Source: Sclerotiophoma versabilis (lineage: Eukaryota > Ascomycota > Dothideomycetes > Pleosporales > Didymellaceae). From it: a stretch of 64,000 nucleotides of DNA. The translations under genes and the position numbers were made by a program. Shown in pieces: positions 53,004 through 64,000 of the stretch; within the stretch, counting starts at the first letter, position 1, and every line of letters begins with the position of its first letter. The notes below the pieces were generated by a model. That model saw nothing but the letters and a program-made list of their open reading frames with translations, made no database searches and was not told the origin of the DNA. The stretch is taken from positions 682,001-746,000 of the forward strand of contig JAAROD010000081.1 in assembly GCA_012274445.1 (NCBI GenBank). Reading direction: 5' to 3'.

Positions 53004-56000
53004 ATGTCCTACCCCGACCCCGATCACAACCACCGGCGAAGCCAGACACATCAATCGATACCACTGCAAGACCTCAATCGCCCGCCGGACGAAGATGATG
53101 CGCCCGCGCCGCAACAGCACCGCCGCACCCTGAGTGACCGGGGGCGCAACCTTCTCAGGCAGACTGGATCGATGGCAACGGGCCAGTCCAGGTCCACACA
53201 GTATGCGCCCATCGCTGAAGTGTCGCCAAGTCCTACACGGCGGCTTCAGCTGAATACGAATACGGCAGTCCGCCAAGGTGCAATACGGACGGTCCAAGAC
53301 GATGGGGTCGACTCGCCCATAGACGCAGGTGCCTTTCAGTCCGCCATTGGCTTTGGCATGGACATGAACTTCCAGGGCGACACATCACCCCCGCTGTCGC
53401 CCATCATACCTGCGCCTGGGTCGTCCAAGCAGTCCTACCACCCACACAATCAAGATCCGTATGCGCAAAGGGGACCGTCTGAGGACCACGGCTACTTTGC
53501 TTCCGTGGATGTCGAAGACGACACAGCACGGCTGACAGATGCGCGCCATCTGCAGCCCATCAGTGGTGCTGCAGACAACATATCACCCGGATCTGTCGAT
53601 CGCTCCAGTTTCCAGAGTGTCCAGTTCCTGAGTCCTGGTGGCACGTCGCCAGGAGGAAGATTCAGCGGCGATGTTGGACAAGCGGAAAGTGCGACAGGTC
53701 TCAGTCCATCACGAAGCAGAGCCCGTTCGCTCTCGCCTGCTACTTTGGGGTTGCCGCTGCAACGCGCCGGAACCATCGTCCGGAACATGTCTCAGCGTGT
53801 TGTCAACGTCAGCAACGACTCAGAGGTAGCTGAGCGCCATATCCAGAGAAAGTCCACTCAAAATCAACCGCACATGCAAAGACAACCCTCGTTGGTAGCA
53901 CTGCCTGGATTCATGACTGATGGTCCTTCGTCACCGGGGCCGACAACGCCAATCGAGAAACCACCAACACCTATCGTGCGCTCTCGCAGGTCTAGTTTGC
54001 AATGGCAGAAGCCTTCGAATCCGTTCCGCGGTAAGAGCCTGGGAGTCTTCCCCGCAGACAGCGCATTGCGGATGAAGTTGAGCGACGTCCTGGTTAATCC
54101 AATCACTGAACCACTACTGCTCGTTCTCATTGTGGTGCAGACAGTCCTCCTGGCCGTCGACGCAAGAACTAAAGCGCAGTATGAACCCGGCCACGTGAAA
54201 GAGTTGGATAGGTTTTCGACTATCGACTGGGTTTTGCTTGGCCTCTTTATCATCTATACGATCGAAGCTATTATTCGCATCATTGTCTCTGGCTTCATCA
54301 TCAACCCTGTCGAGTACAGTACCATTAACAGACAGGTGGGATTACGGGAAGCTGTACTTACGAAAGCGAACCAGCTTTTTGGTGGGCCACAACGACAGTC
54401 ATCGCAAAGAAGAGGCGGTGTGAACACCGATTCCACTCTAGGCGGTCCTCAACAGCCATCTGTGCTTCGAACCTTCACGACTGCCCAGATGAACCCCGAG
54501 GTTGGTCCAACCGACTCGCGCGAGCGACAACGTGTTCGTTTGGCGCACCGAGCGTATCTGAGGCACTCCTTCAATCGAACCGACTTTGTTGCTATTGTTT
54601 CTTTCTGGATAGCACTGCTTCTAGGTGCGCTCAACATCAAGAACACCCGGGTCATCTTGGTCTTTCAAATGCTTAGCTGTTTACGCATTATTCGCCTTTT
54701 AAATCTCACAAGTGGTACTTCGGTATGTATTATTACACGTTCGTCATGTACATGAATAACATTGGTATAGGTCATTCTGAGAAGTCTGAAAAAAGCCGCT
54801 CCTCTACTCCTGAATGTGGCGTTTCTGATTGGGTTCTTCTGGCTTTTGTTCTCAATTGTTGGCGTGCAGAGTTTCAAGTCTAGCCTCCGAAGAAACTGTG
54901 TATGGACCGACCCGGATGACCCGTCCCAGACCTTCACCAACTCAGATCAATTCTGTGGTGGTCAATTGAGGAATGACTCAGGTGTGCTTGTCCATGAGGG
55001 TTACAAAGCTGCACCAGGAAGACCGGACGCGCCTAAAAAGGGCAAGGGTTTCCTGTGCCCTGTAAATTCGGTCTGCATCGAAGACGACAATCCATACAAC
55101 GGCACGCAGAGTTTCGACAACGTCCTACAGTCCCTTGAACTGGTCTTCGTTATCATGTCATCCAATACCTGGTCCGATTTGCTCTACCTCGTATCAGATA
55201 CCGACTATCTAGTCAGTTCCTTGTTCTTCATCGTCGGGATATTGATCCTCAGTTTGTGGCTTATCTCACTTCTGATTGCGGTCATCACCTCAACATTTCA
55301 GATCATTCGCGAAGAGAGCAAAACCAGTGCTTTCACGGGCGAAGAGATTGTGGGAGAAGATGCCGAAAAAGAGCAAGCAAACCAGCGTGTCAGCAGCCTG
55401 AAGCGAATGTACGATAAGACCTCTGGGGTGTGGGTTTTCATCATCGCCTTCGGTCTTGTTGCTCAGATGATGAGGAGTGCTACCATGAGCAACTTCCGGC
55501 GAAACTTCATCGACGCAACCGAAACTATTGTTACGCTTGTGCTCCTTGCTGAGATTCTGACCCGATTTTTAGTGGACTGGAGACACTTTTTCAAGAGCAA
55601 GCGCAACACAACCGATTTGATGATCGCAATCATCACCACTGTCATCCAAATACCAGCCATCAAACATGCTCACGGCGGGAGAGCTTATGCTTGGCTAAGT
55701 ATCTTTCAGATCATGCGAGTATACCGTGTTGTTCTGGCTGTCCCTGTTACTCGAGATCTCATCGTAAGTATTTCTTGTGCCTACTGACATGCATCATTAA
55801 CGCGCTTCCAGATGATAGTTTTCGGCAACGTCGGTGGTCTGCTCAACCTCATCCTCTTTGTGTTCCTCCTTACGTTCCTCGCGTCCATCTTCGCATCTCA
55901 GCTCTTTCGTGGTGAGATACCCGAGTCAGACGATGGCGATACGATCCGTGTACCATTCAATGACATCTGGAATTCATTCATTGGCATGTACATCATCTTC

Positions 56001-59000
56001 TCCAGTGAGAATTGGACTGAGATCTTGTACACCGTAACTGGGTACCAAAAGGCCTTCGGTACCGCTTGGATCGGAGCGTCCTTTTTCATACTATGGTTCA
56101 TCTTCGCCAACTGTAAGTAAACCCAGTTACACTTCGAACCCAGCTGACGCGAATCAGTCATCGTACTCAACATGTTCATTGCTGTCATCCAAGAGAATTT
56201 TGATGTGTCTGAAGATGAGAAACGACTACAACAGGTTAAAGCCTTCCTTCAGCAGAAAGAGCAAGGACTCAACTCTTCTTACGGGTAAGTAACGATTAAT
56301 GCTCTTAGAGTGCTAGTTGACATGGAATAGCAACTTATCGCTTTCATCGATATTTAAGCTTGGTCACGCCAATCGCAGGGATCCACTTGATTATGGTTCT
56401 GCCGCTGCTGAAATGTTGCTCAAGGATGCTGTTGTTCGCGACTTTCTCGACGAAGGTGACGAGGATACGTCGCCGCGCGAAGAAGAGCCTCGACCTGGTA
56501 TTCGCCCTGCAAAGACCATTGTTGGCTCGGGTACCATGTCCACTATGTGGCAAAGAATTCTGCGCAGGACCGTTCACAGAGAGCCTAACCCTTTCTACGC
56601 TCCCCTCGACTATGGCCGCGCATACGAAGATCTGGATCCAAGGAAGATGGCCAAGGAGGTGGTCTCCGCTACAGAAAGAAGGAAGAAGGCTCAGCGGGAA
56701 TACCTGCGGAATCATCCCAATTACAACGTCTCTCTGTTCCTGTTCAAACCTAGTAACCCCATTCGAAGGCTTTGTCAGCGTATCGTAGGGCCTGGTCGTG
56801 GCGGCGATCGCATAGAGGGACTGGCTCCCTCAGTTCCAATCTGGTATGCATTCTCGGCCTTTGTTTACGCTGCCATTATTGCCATGGTGTTATTGGCTTG
56901 TGTCACTACACCTCTATACCAGCGTCAATATTTCACGACGCACGAATTCAGCGTCAGGAATTGGTTCGTCTGGACTGACATGGGTTTTGCTATCCTGTTC
57001 ACCTTTGAAGCGCTTGTCAAAGTTATTGCAGATGGGTTCTTCTGGACACCCAATGCCTATTTCCGCGGGTCATGGGGCTTTATTGACGGTATAGTGTTGG
57101 TAACTTTGTGGGTCAATGTCGCTACGTCGCTTCTCAACGAGGGGCAAATCACGAGGACTGTCGGTGCCTTCAAGGCGCTCAGAGCGCTTCGATTGCTCAA
57201 TGTCAGCGACAGTACCCGCGACCACTTCCACTCGCTCATAGTTCGGGGGTGGTGGAAGCTTTTCTCGGTAAGCTTGTGCTTGCATTCTGATCTCACATTA
57301 CTAACTTACGTAGGCTGCGTTTGTGTCTCTTAGCTTGCTGATTCCCTTCGCTATATATGGGTTGAATCTCTTCGTCGGACAGTTCCAGACCTGCAACGAT
57401 GACGACTTCGGCTCAACCAACCTCAAAGACTGTGTCGGAGAATACGACAGCTCACCGTTCGACTGGGATGTTTTGGCACCACGTCAGGCCGCCAACCCCT
57501 ACTTCGATTTCGATAACTTTGGGAACTCGCTGTTTATCTTGTTCCAAATCGTGTCTCAGGAAGGTTGGACTGATGTTTTATTCGCAAGCATGGCCATTAC
57601 TGGCGTCAACACCCAGCCCGAGGATTTCAACCGCCGGGGCAACGGCGTGTTCTTCATCGCCTTCAACTTGCTTGGTGCCGTCTTTGTCCTGACGCTTTTC
57701 ATCTCTGTCTTCATGCGCAATTACACGGAGCAGACCGGAGTAGCGTTCCTTACCACCGACCAACGTTCATGGCTCGAGTTACGCAAGTTGCTTCGACAAG
57801 TATCACCATCAAAGCGACCTTCTTCCACACGGCAGCGCGAGTCTTGGGAGGAATGGTGTTACCGTCGAGCTGTCCGCAAGACAGGTAAATGGCAGCGTTT
57901 CATCACCGGAGTGCTCCTTTTACACCTTCTCCTGTTATGTTTGGAATGGTACCCAGGCTACGCAGGCTGGGATCTCGCAAGAGGTAAGGTGATGCATCTT
58001 CAACCTAAAACAATGCTAATCACTTCACAGACTACATCTTCCTTGCTTTGACCTGCGTGTTCATTGCGAATGTAGTCATCCGTATCATCGGTCTCTCGTG
58101 GCACCGGTTCCGCAAAAGTTCTTGGGACGTATTCTCGATCTTTTCTGTCTCCGGCACGTTTATTACTTCCATTCTCATCCTTGCTAGACGCGACGAGAGA
58201 GTGTTTGTTCAACTCCATAAGCTCTTCTTGGTATCGATCGCTCTCATGCTCATTCCTCGCAACAATCAGCTCGATCAACTTTTTAAGACCGCGGCGGCGA
58301 GTTTGGCAGCAATTGCGAACTTGCTGGCCACATGGTTTGTTCTGTTCTTGGTTTACTCAATTGCACTCACACAAACCTTCGGTCTCACTCGATTCGGCGC
58401 CAACGAGACGGCCAACCAGAACTTTCGTACAGTACCCAAGGCTCTGATCTTCCTGTTCACCATGAGTATGGGTGAGGGATGGAATGAGTTCATGGAAGAC
58501 TTTGCCAATGTCGACAAGCCTTACTGTACAGAAGGAGAGAGGTATTTTGAGAGTGACTGTGGTAGCCCTGAATGGGCGCGAGCGTTGTTCATAAGTTGGA
58601 ACATTCTCAGCATGTACATCTTCGTCAACTTGTTCGTCTCGTTGATATACGAGAGCTTCAGTTACGTGTACCAGCGGAGCAGTGGGCTATCAGTCATCAG
58701 CCGGGAAGAGATCAGACGTTTCAAGCAAGCTTGGGCTGAATTCGACCCCAATGGGACCGGCTACGTCTCGAGAGACGTCTTCCCAAGACTTTTGGGCGTA
58801 AGTTTTCTTGGCACTGATTGGTGACACTGTACTGATATGTGCAGGAATTATCTGGGATCTTCGAGATGCGGATTTACGACGGTGATTTCACTGTTGGCCG
58901 ACTGATCGAAGATTGTGCAATAACGTCGCGTCGCGCATCCAACCTCAATCTGGGAGGCCGTGAACCTTCGCCTGAGATTGATATCGATAAACTCAATCGT

Positions 59001-59847
59001 CGTCTTGCACAGCTTCCGGTCCACGAGATTCGTCGCAGAAGGGCGCGCATGAACACTTTTTACGAGGAGGTGCTTGTGTCAAGTGATCCGGACAGAGGCA
59101 TTCAGTTCAGTTCACTGCTTATGATTCTTGCTCATCATAAGGTCATTAATGACAACAAGAGCTTGAGGTACATCCTTGTCCTAACACAAGTTACTCAATC
59201 TGTACTGACATGATACTAGGCTTGAAGAATTCCTACGACGTCGAGCTCGCCTACAGCGTGTAGAAGAGGCTGTCCGGCGCAACGTTGTTGTTGGCTTTTT
59301 TGACACTTTGTACTGGGCTCGTCGATTCCGCCGCGCAATGGAGCAGAAAAAGCAAGGCCGCATGGCAACAATGCCAACATTCAATGTGCCCGAGATTTTC
59401 GTTGACGACGAAGATATTGCAGACGCGGAGCGCGGACAACAATCTCGTGCAGGAAGTCCACTTTTCTCTCCCACAGATTTGCACTCTGGCAATCGTCTTT
59501 CGGGAGGCAGCGTCCGCTCAATACCAAGCTTGGACACATCGATGCGCAGCCGGTCGAACTCAATTCAGATGACACCCACAGGCTCGCCAACTCGGGGAGG
59601 GCCGTTGTCACCATCTTCACCACGAGCATCGCCATTCTCACCACCTGCCGATGCAGACTGGCACTTCGCATCAGCTCTTACTCTGAGTCGACCGCCCAGT
59701 CCACTCGAGGAGCAACTTGCCCCAACAGATACCCGCAGCAGAGCAAACAGCGCTGTCAGTGCTGCCGAAGTCCTGGAAGTTCTCGACAGCTCTGCTTGGG
59801 GCGAGAGTATTCGCCGAAGTTTTACAACGCGACGGCCTGGACAATGA
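53004..59847 (+). CDS. CCH1: High-affinity calcium channel CCH1
   Basis: The nine-exon model gives 2,154 aa: 53004-54722, 54771-55763, 55812-56112, 56158-56284, 56331-57267, 57314-57983, 58031-58797, 58845-59167 and 59220-59847. The N-terminus is a 360-residue Ser/Pro-rich cytosolic stretch. Four voltage-gated channel repeats follow, starting near residues 365, 790, 1215 and 1553. Selectivity-filter segments are SSNTWSDLLY (I), SSENWTEILY (II), SQEGWTDVLF (III) and SMGEGWNEFM (IV), giving N/E/E/E. S4-like Arg-containing helices are seen (for example FKALRALRLLN in III). An EF-hand-like segment (AEFDPNGTGYVSRDVF, about 1818) follows repeat IV, and the tail is Ser/Pro-rich. In yeast, Cch1 works with Mid1 for Ca2+ uptake. 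The symbol follows yeast. Confidence 0.94.
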
Positions 59848-61933
59848 TCACATGTATACGAGCTGTGTACGACGACCGGTCGCATAAATAACGCTCATTA
59901 GCAACGATGGCGATCGAAAGCGATTCAGTCTTCTCACACTCTACACGAAGCGTAGTTCCTAGCTCGGCAGCGTCCGGTCGATCTTTCTTTCGCAACCGAC
60001 AAATTTTGCGCATCAGAGCAGAGTATGACACGCTGTGAGCCCACACAAAATCTCGGGTCCAATCTCTACACATCCCAGGAACAACACGACAGACGAACAG
60101 ATCACCCCTCCGGAGCCTTACCTAAAATAGGTGTCGGGGGCAGGGGTAGCCGGTACGAGGGACGTTGCATGAACGTTTGGACTGGCCTAGAAGAGTAATA
60201 CCCGGCATCACCCCAACGCACAAGAGGTGCGCCATGGCACGTTAACGTGTCGCACATTAAAGGATAGACTAGATTTTTGTTTGAACGGTTTGGCATAATG
60301 AGGATGAAGAAGGGCATTACGAGGGGACGATAATGGGCTTAGTGGTGGATGGGCAACCTGGATTAGCGTAGCATAGCGGCGGCGTCATGTTGTATAGCGA
60401 TGCATTCACCACCTCTTGACTCGCCGCATGGCAGATAGTGAGAGTGCCTCTTTGTGCAGAGACTGCAGATGCAGTGTACGACGTGTGTGTTGTTGCTGAT
60501 CGGCAGCCATCGTTCCTTCCCCATGGACTTCGGACACGGCGGTGTTGAGTTAGCCAGCAGACTTAAAAAACCACGCCATCTCTCCACCACTCACCCACCG
60601 ACACCCTCAGCCTTCGATGCCTTCCCATCCTTCACACAGGCTTGCATATCGCAAACTGTAGAGGAGCAAATGTCCGATAAACACCCATCCATGTCCGCCA
60701 CAACCTGAAACGCTGGTGCATCTCAAGACGGGCGCGGCACACGCCATTGCTCGTTCCAGAAGCCCTCGCTCGTCGCAAGCACCTCTTCAAACGCACCTCA
60801 GCTACGCGAAGGCACCGTTGTTGAGACAGCGAGGGCGCGCGAGGGCGCTGGACGGCGACGTTGTAGGCTTCATGTGTAGGGATTCCCTTTGGGGTGCGGG
60901 TGCAGGTAAGAATGGGACTGTTGACGGGCTGTCAGCTGCTTGCTCCTGAGCTCGCTAGCATTGCTCCGGCGTGGCAAGGGAGTCAGCTGCGTTGCATCTT
61001 GCAGAAGCTCGACCGAAATTTTGACGTAAGACGGTAGTAGTGAGCATGTTTGCCATTGTGGATGAGGAATGAGTAGTTGACCATGTCGTCGCACGCGTAA
61101 CGAAGGCCGACGCGCTGCGTCCCAACCACGAGTCCGACACCACAAGCGAGCTACCGGATCTCCAGACCAACGTTCGTAATTACCGCGTCTCTGCTTATGC
61201 AGTCACGCGCCATCAAGTCCGTCCAGCCAGCGGACTCTGATCTGACGCAGGCAAACAGCTTGCGGGCTCAATCATTCTGCGGCAGAGTCTCGCTTGTTTC
61301 TGGATGCAGATCAAACAACTAGGATGCATCCCAACCCCGAAGCTGTGAGGGGATAGCAAGCGCAGGGTCCAACCCGGACATCGACACCTGGGACATATTA
61401 CGCATGGGTGTACGACTTGCGACATCCTTAAACACCCGCCGTTCGTCGCGAGTGCGAGCTGCATCCTGCATACTACTTCAAGCCTCCTCACCCCTTACCT
61501 TCGTTTACTACGCCTACCACTGCTCGTCAGCTTCGTTCCTGTTACCAAACTCCTTGAACCCAGAACTCTAGACTTTACTCGACTACGTTCTCTATTTGCT
61601 TGTGGATACACGTTGCTGCCGACTACGCTTGTTGAGCTCTTCCAGACTGGTCTGACACGCGTAACACCTGTGTCACCAACTCAACAACGCGCGGACCATA
61701 CACGTCATAACATTCTTGCTTGCGAGTCGATCTGCGATCGATTTCCGTTGCGAATCAAACTACGTTCTTGAAGAACTTCAAGTCTCAATTTCCAACGTGT
61801 CGACAGCTGGATCTGCTCTGAACGCCTTACTCTCGCTGGACTCGATCACTCATTACCATTCTTGAAACAAGCAATCGCCACAACATATCCATCGGGCTTT
61901 CCCATATCAAGAACTATCTTCAATCATCCCACC
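59848..61933. other. Intergenic, no supported gene
   Basis: Short frames have no domain or splice context. From about 61440 to the ATG at 61934 the plus strand is pyrimidine-rich, consistent with a promoter and a long 5' leader of the next gene. I see nothing else. Confidence 0.45.
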
Positions 61934-62329
61934 ATGTCCACCCGCAGCAACCGCTTCTCCGGCTCCTTCCAGCCCCTCCGCAATACCTCCCTGAACATGC
62001 GCTCCCTCAAGACCGCCTTCAGCCCAACCCGCTCTTCTCGCTCCGCCTCCGCCACCAGCTACTCCAGCACATCCACCACATCACCCCTTACACAATCCCG
62101 CAACGTCTCTGGCTCCTACTCGCGCAACTCGAGCCCCCAGAGCAGCCGCTCCAATTACAGCCTTGCTGAGATGCTGGCTGTGCGGAGGCGCCCAAGCAAC
62201 CTCGAATTCGAGATGCAGGTGGAGATGCAGACGTTCGGAAGTGAGATGGACGTCCTCGAACCCAGGCCGATGGGTGTTGAGCATGCGAGTGTAGTGGGCA
62301 TCTTTGAGGTGTTGGATGGGAAGTGCTAG
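61934..62329 (+). CDS. Small Ser/Arg-rich hypothetical protein
   Basis: This is a single-exon frame of 131 aa with the start context CCACCATGTCC. The N-terminal two thirds are rich in Ser, Arg and Thr (SSRSASATSYSSTSTTS) and likely disordered. The last third (NYSLAEMLAVRRRPSNLEFEMQVEMQ) is less biased and looks like a folded or helical element. No domain is recognised. The good start context, long pyrimidine-rich leader and separate position favour a real gene, but conservation was not tested. Confidence 0.5.
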   Translation: MSTRSNRFSGSFQPLRNTSLNMRSLKTAFSPTRSSRSASATSYSSTSTTSPLTQSRNVSGSYSRNSSPQSSRSNYSLAEMLAVRRRPSNLEFEMQVEMQTFGSEMDVLEPRPMGVEHASVVGIFEVLDGKC

Positions 62330-62796
62330 ACTGCGACTACAACCACGATGAGTTTTGATGGATCAAGACTGGCTTCAACGAACGATTGACGAGTTACCGT
62401 GATGGTGTTTGGGGTTTTGATTTCTGGTTAGGATGGCGGCGGCGTTAGATTCTCTTGGTGCTTTGGTTCGATCTGGCTTGACGTTGCGTTGCGTCGCCAA
62501 CTTTCCTTGTACATTTTCTTCTCGCTCGCGCGACATGCTCACTGTCGCTTTGACGGGTGCTGTTACGCCGGTTTTTATACCCCCAGTGTGGTTTTGAAGA
62601 TAGATTTTTGAATATCGATGCTTTTCCAAATTTCAATGTGCCAACCTATCCATCTTAGCAGGCATGATGTGATGGTTCCAACCGCCCTGCCTTAGAATAT
62701 GCCTAACTCCTTTACCATGCAAACACCGATCCTGATGTGTAATGTCAATACATGGATATCAAGTCTCCTACACCGTATCTCTCATCCCTGCCCTCC
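62330..62796. other. Intergenic between convergent genes
   Basis: This is the 3' region of the small Ser-rich gene and of CEF1. Minus-strand frames here (about 84 codons) have no support. Confidence 0.45.
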
Positions 62797-64000
62797 TCAG
62801 TGCACGCCATTGACCGGCTCTTGCAAGCCATCCAACTCGTCCTTCCTCGCTCTATACAGCTCCTGCGCCTCTCGCTCTCGCCTCGTCACAAACGAGACCT
62901 CCTCCCTCAAACTTTCGAGTCGCCGCCCGATCGCCATCTGCTCCGCGTATTGCATCGTGCGCTGACTATCCACATCAACCCTCTGCTTCTGCAGCGCGGC
63001 ATACGCTTGCCCAATCTTCTCTCTCAGCATCTTGCTACGCTGTATGTACCCGCCATGATGCCTGGCGAGGTTCTTCTCCAGCTTGTTTGCCTGCTCCGCG
63101 GCCGAGATGATGGCTTCCTGGGCGCCGTCGAAGGCTTCGACGAGGAGTTGGTGCTCGTCGATCTCATCCTCCTCGTAGCCCGCAATTCCTGGGAGGACAG
63201 CGGAGCCGTGCAGGTTTGTCCAGGACGATGCGAAGTCGGTTGCGAAAGTGGACTTCTCTGCTGACGATTGCAGCGCGTATTCCAGCGCGAGCTCCATTTT
63301 TGCGGCTCGCAGCGCTTCGTCCGAGTGTCTCTGTAACGGCTTTACGACGCCTGTGACACGGCCGGAGCCGAACTTTTGTACGTCGTGGGCGATGAGTTGT
63401 GCCATCTCGAGCTCGACTTCGCGCTCGATGGGATCTGAAAGGTCAAGCGCCCTTTTCATAAGGACATCGATGTCAACTACTGATGGGCGGGGAAGGAATC
63501 GTTGGACAACTTGGGTTTGACGTGCGAATTCGGCGCGTTCGGCTGCTTCTTTGGCCTCGCGGGCGCGGCGGTCGCGCTCTGCGGCATCTTCTTCGCTAAG
63601 TTCGACGGGTTGCGGCTCTGCAGCTTCGTCAGGGAGTTCGAATTCCCAGCTTTCTTCTTTCGGCTTTGGAAGTGCGGCGAGTCTGCTCCTAAGGTCCGCT
63701 CGCTTGGCTTGCTCTCGAAGTCTGATGTCGCGCGGTGTTTGTCCAACCAGCTGCATTGTACCGTCCTCCCCGTTCAACCGCAATGTATCGCGGGGCGTGC
63801 GCATTGGTGTCGCCCCTGGCCCTTGATACATGGGCGTAGCACCCACTCCACCCTGTCGGAAGGGAGTTGCAAGTGGGTTCGGTGTGACTATTTGGTGTCG
63901 TGTGGAGGGCGCAGACAATGATACTGGTGCTTCGTCTTCTTCGAAGTCGGGGTTGTCGCCTCCTAGCAGGGCGGATTGTGTTTCTGTTCTTAGGCGGGCG
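62797..64000 (-). CDS. CEF1: Pre-mRNA-splicing factor CEF1/CDC5, C-terminal part (partial)
   Basis: This minus-strand frame is open to the window edge, so the Myb-repeat N-terminus lies beyond 64000. The visible 400 residues include NPLATPFRQGG with repeated ATPM/RTPRD motifs, the hallmark of the middle region of Cdc5. A KEESWEFELPDE block, then long charged helices ending in a C-terminal coiled coil (about residues near 62800-63200), match the Cef_C domain of CEF1/CDC5. CEF1 is a core component of the Prp19 (NineTeen) complex, needed for spliceosome activation. With spf31 this window holds two splicing-associated genes, though they are 20 kb apart and not in one unit. The 5' end is truncated by the window, not by mutation. 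Confidence 0.9.
   Translation of the reverse strand, partial: ARLRTETQSALLGGDNPDFEEDEAPVSLSAPSTRHQIVTPNPLATPFRQGGVGATPMYQGPGATPMRTPRDTLRLNGEDGTMQLVGQTPRDIRLREQAKRADLRSRLAALPKPKEESWEFELPDEAAEPQPVELSEEDAAERDRRAREAKEAAERAEFARQTQVVQRFLPRPSVVDIDVLMKRALDLSDPIEREVELEMAQLIAHDVQKFGSGRVTGVVKPLQRHSDEALRAAKMELALEYALQSSAEKSTFATDFASSWTNLHGSAVLPGIAGYEEDEIDEHQLLVEAFDGAQEAIISAAEQANKLEKNLARHHGGYIQRSKMLREKIGQAYAALQKQRVDVDSQRTMQYAEQMAIGRRLESLREEVSFVTRREREAQELYRARKDELDGLQEPVNGVH

Noticed and set aside
1..64000. CRISPR arrays, tRNA or rRNA genes
   Set aside because: No regularly spaced direct repeats with unique spacers, no convincing tRNA fold and no rRNA core sequences were seen; a fungal genome is not expected to carry CRISPR.

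Overview
The window looks like a chromosome segment from a filamentous ascomycete (Pezizomycotina, probably Dothideomycetes). The signs are short spliceosomal introns (about 45-80 bp) with GT..AG ends and CTAAC/CTAAT-like branch sites, Zn2Cys6 regulators, a HET-domain gene, a CCH1 calcium channel, and repeats that have been converted C:G to T:A in the manner of repeat-induced point mutation (RIP). The species assignment is inference; no rRNA or other marker gene is present. Gene models below were built by hand from reading frames and splice signals, and each multi-exon model sums to a multiple of three.

Left arm (1-5.5 kb): a fungal-specific transcription-factor-domain gene and a CIA30-domain gene, both on the minus strand.

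Transposon nest (5,477-28,014): a Fot1/pogo-type DNA transposon, with a TA target duplication, 44-bp terminal inverted repeats and a RIP-killed transposase, sits in what was about 210 bp of shared upstream DNA between the divergent CIA30 and DUF202 genes. It has been invaded by (i) an old Ty3/gypsy chromovirus (20,400-27,806), heavily RIP-mutated; (ii) a fresh relative of that element at 6,155-19,651, present as two identical tandem units with three 499-bp LTRs inside one 5-bp target duplication; and (iii) a solo LTR of the fresh family (21,194-21,692), inserted in the dead gag of the old one. The fresh copies carry no sign of RIP. The fresh element encodes Gag (CCHC knuckle plus an unusual triple W-x2-C-x4-C-x2-H repeat), Pol reached through a T TTT TTA -1 slippery site (protease, RT, RNase H, DD35E integrase, chromodomain), and an antisense third ORF with Zn2Cys6-like cysteine spacing and a predicted coiled coil. 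Each LTR holds four copies of a palindrome, GCTCGTCAACGAGC. The antisense factor together with the LTR palindromes is the best candidate here for an undescribed system, possibly retrotransposon self-regulation.

Right arm (28-64 kb): mostly housekeeping genes. They are a DUF202 membrane protein, RPA32 (RFA2), DEAD-box helicases DBP10 and DBP4 (60S and 40S/SSU ribosome biogenesis), a J-domain spliceosome-associated protein (spf31/DNAJC8 type, with a 16-nt microexon), two Zn2Cys6 regulators (one PAS-like, one AflR-like), a HET-domain protein, a PHD-finger chromatin protein (RSF1/CECR2-like layout), the CCH1 channel, a small Ser-rich protein and the C-terminal part of CEF1/CDC5, which runs off the window. 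RFA2/DBP10, spf31/DBP4, AflR-like/HET and PHD/CCH1 are divergent pairs. A 5.5-kb stretch (32.9-38.4 kb) shows no supportable gene. No tRNA, rRNA or CRISPR array was recognised.
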